This document shows, one piece after another, positions 63,871 to 64,000 of a DNA stretch of 64,000 bases. Source of the stretch: Sphaerimonospora thailandensis (lineage in GTDB: Bacteria; Actinomycetota; Actinomycetes; Streptosporangiales; Streptosporangiaceae); NCBI RefSeq assembly GCF_016863115.1, contig NZ_BOOG01000031.1, forward strand, positions 25,256 through 89,255, written 5' to 3'. A program made the position numbers and the translations under genes. The stretch's first letter is position 1. Each line of letters starts with the position of its first letter. The notes under the pieces were generated by a model. The model was not told the origin of the DNA, ran no database searches, and was given only the letters and a program-made list of their open reading frames with translations.

Positions 63871-63904
63871 AAAGGCCGCCTCCTGATCGTGGAGAGCGGC
63901 CTTT
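63871..63904 (+). terminator. Terminator after tRNA-Ile
   Basis: AAAGGCCGC and GCGGCCTTT form a 9-bp stem 8 nt beyond the tRNA. Confidence 0.75.
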
Positions 63905-63954
63905 GTGATCTCTGAGTGTCCAACCGCGTGACTACGGCCTCCTGCGGCTTGTGC

Positions 63955-64000
63955 TTAGATCTCCACGTCCTTGTCGAAGTACACGTTGTCTTCGCGCCAG
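63955..64000 (-). CDS. Possible 3' end of a CDS running off the window
   Basis: On the minus strand the last 46 bp read WREDNVYFDKDVEI and a TAA stop at 63955-63957. The composition is protein-like and a gene end is expected beyond the tRNA terminator. It is too short to identify. Confidence 0.35.
   Translation of the reverse strand, partial: WREDNVYFDKDVEI

Overview
The window is the chromosomal replication-origin neighbourhood of a high-GC actinobacterium. Gene order and protein sequence style (rpmH-dnaA-dnaN-gnd-recF-DUF721-gyrB-gyrA, parABS, rpsF-ssb-rpsR-rplI, murJ-pseudokinase-sigM-trxBA, many GTG/TTG starts) fit a Streptosporangiales-type organism such as Nonomuraea, Streptosporangium or Microbispora. 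This placement is inferred from sequence reading, not from a database search. Nearly everything is chromosomal housekeeping DNA; I see no prophage, CRISPR array or intact insertion sequence.

Left part (1-6.2 kb) looks accessory: the 5' part of a second sliding-clamp (dnaN-like) gene running off the edge, a NarL-type two-component system whose kinase carries extra C-terminal membrane helices, a divergent ABC-2 exporter, a decayed XRE/MmyB regulator and a metallophosphoesterase. At 6.4-9.2 kb lies dnaB, interrupted by a 465-residue class 3 intein exactly at the Walker A GK/S junction. A MATE exporter follows, then an inserted amino-acid transport block (APC permease plus three-gene ABC importer), then the rpsF-ssb-rpsR-rplI operon.

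Middle part (17-48 kb): two small membrane proteins, endonuclease IV, two GT87-type membrane glycosyltransferases, a class A penicillin-binding protein, a PadR regulator with a clear palindromic operator in front of ino1, idi, an MFS exporter, bioA, the CCA-adding enzyme, and then the conserved envelope/redox cluster (DUF6049 protein, MurJ lipid II flippase, pseudokinase, SigM, anti-sigma factor, TrxB, TrxA). A GNAT protein, an aminotransferase and a D-Ala-D-Ala ligase-like gene lead into parB-parA-rsmG with three perfect parS sites (one inside parA).

Right part (48-64 kb): jag-yidC-yidD-rnpA-rpmH transcribed away from dnaA; the dnaA promoter region; dnaA; oriC in the 591-bp dnaA-dnaN gap; dnaN, gnd, recF, DUF721, gyrB, gyrA, a DUF3566 membrane protein and tRNA-Ile(GAU). 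Replication initiation (DnaA, oriC, DnaN, DnaB), supercoiling (gyrase), segregation (ParABS) and membrane protein insertion (YidC/YidD) are thus grouped around the origin.

The most unusual signals are non-coding: a 27-bp tandem array between the DUF721 gene and gyrB whose junction palindromes are preserved by compensatory changes; a long hairpin element present in two intergenic copies with covarying arms and a shared loop; a six-copy GTGATCTTGCAG element in the gnd-recF gap; and DnaA-box clusters upstream of dnaB and near nfo. Several genes appear leaderless, with a TAGnnT hexamer 6-7 nt before the start codon.
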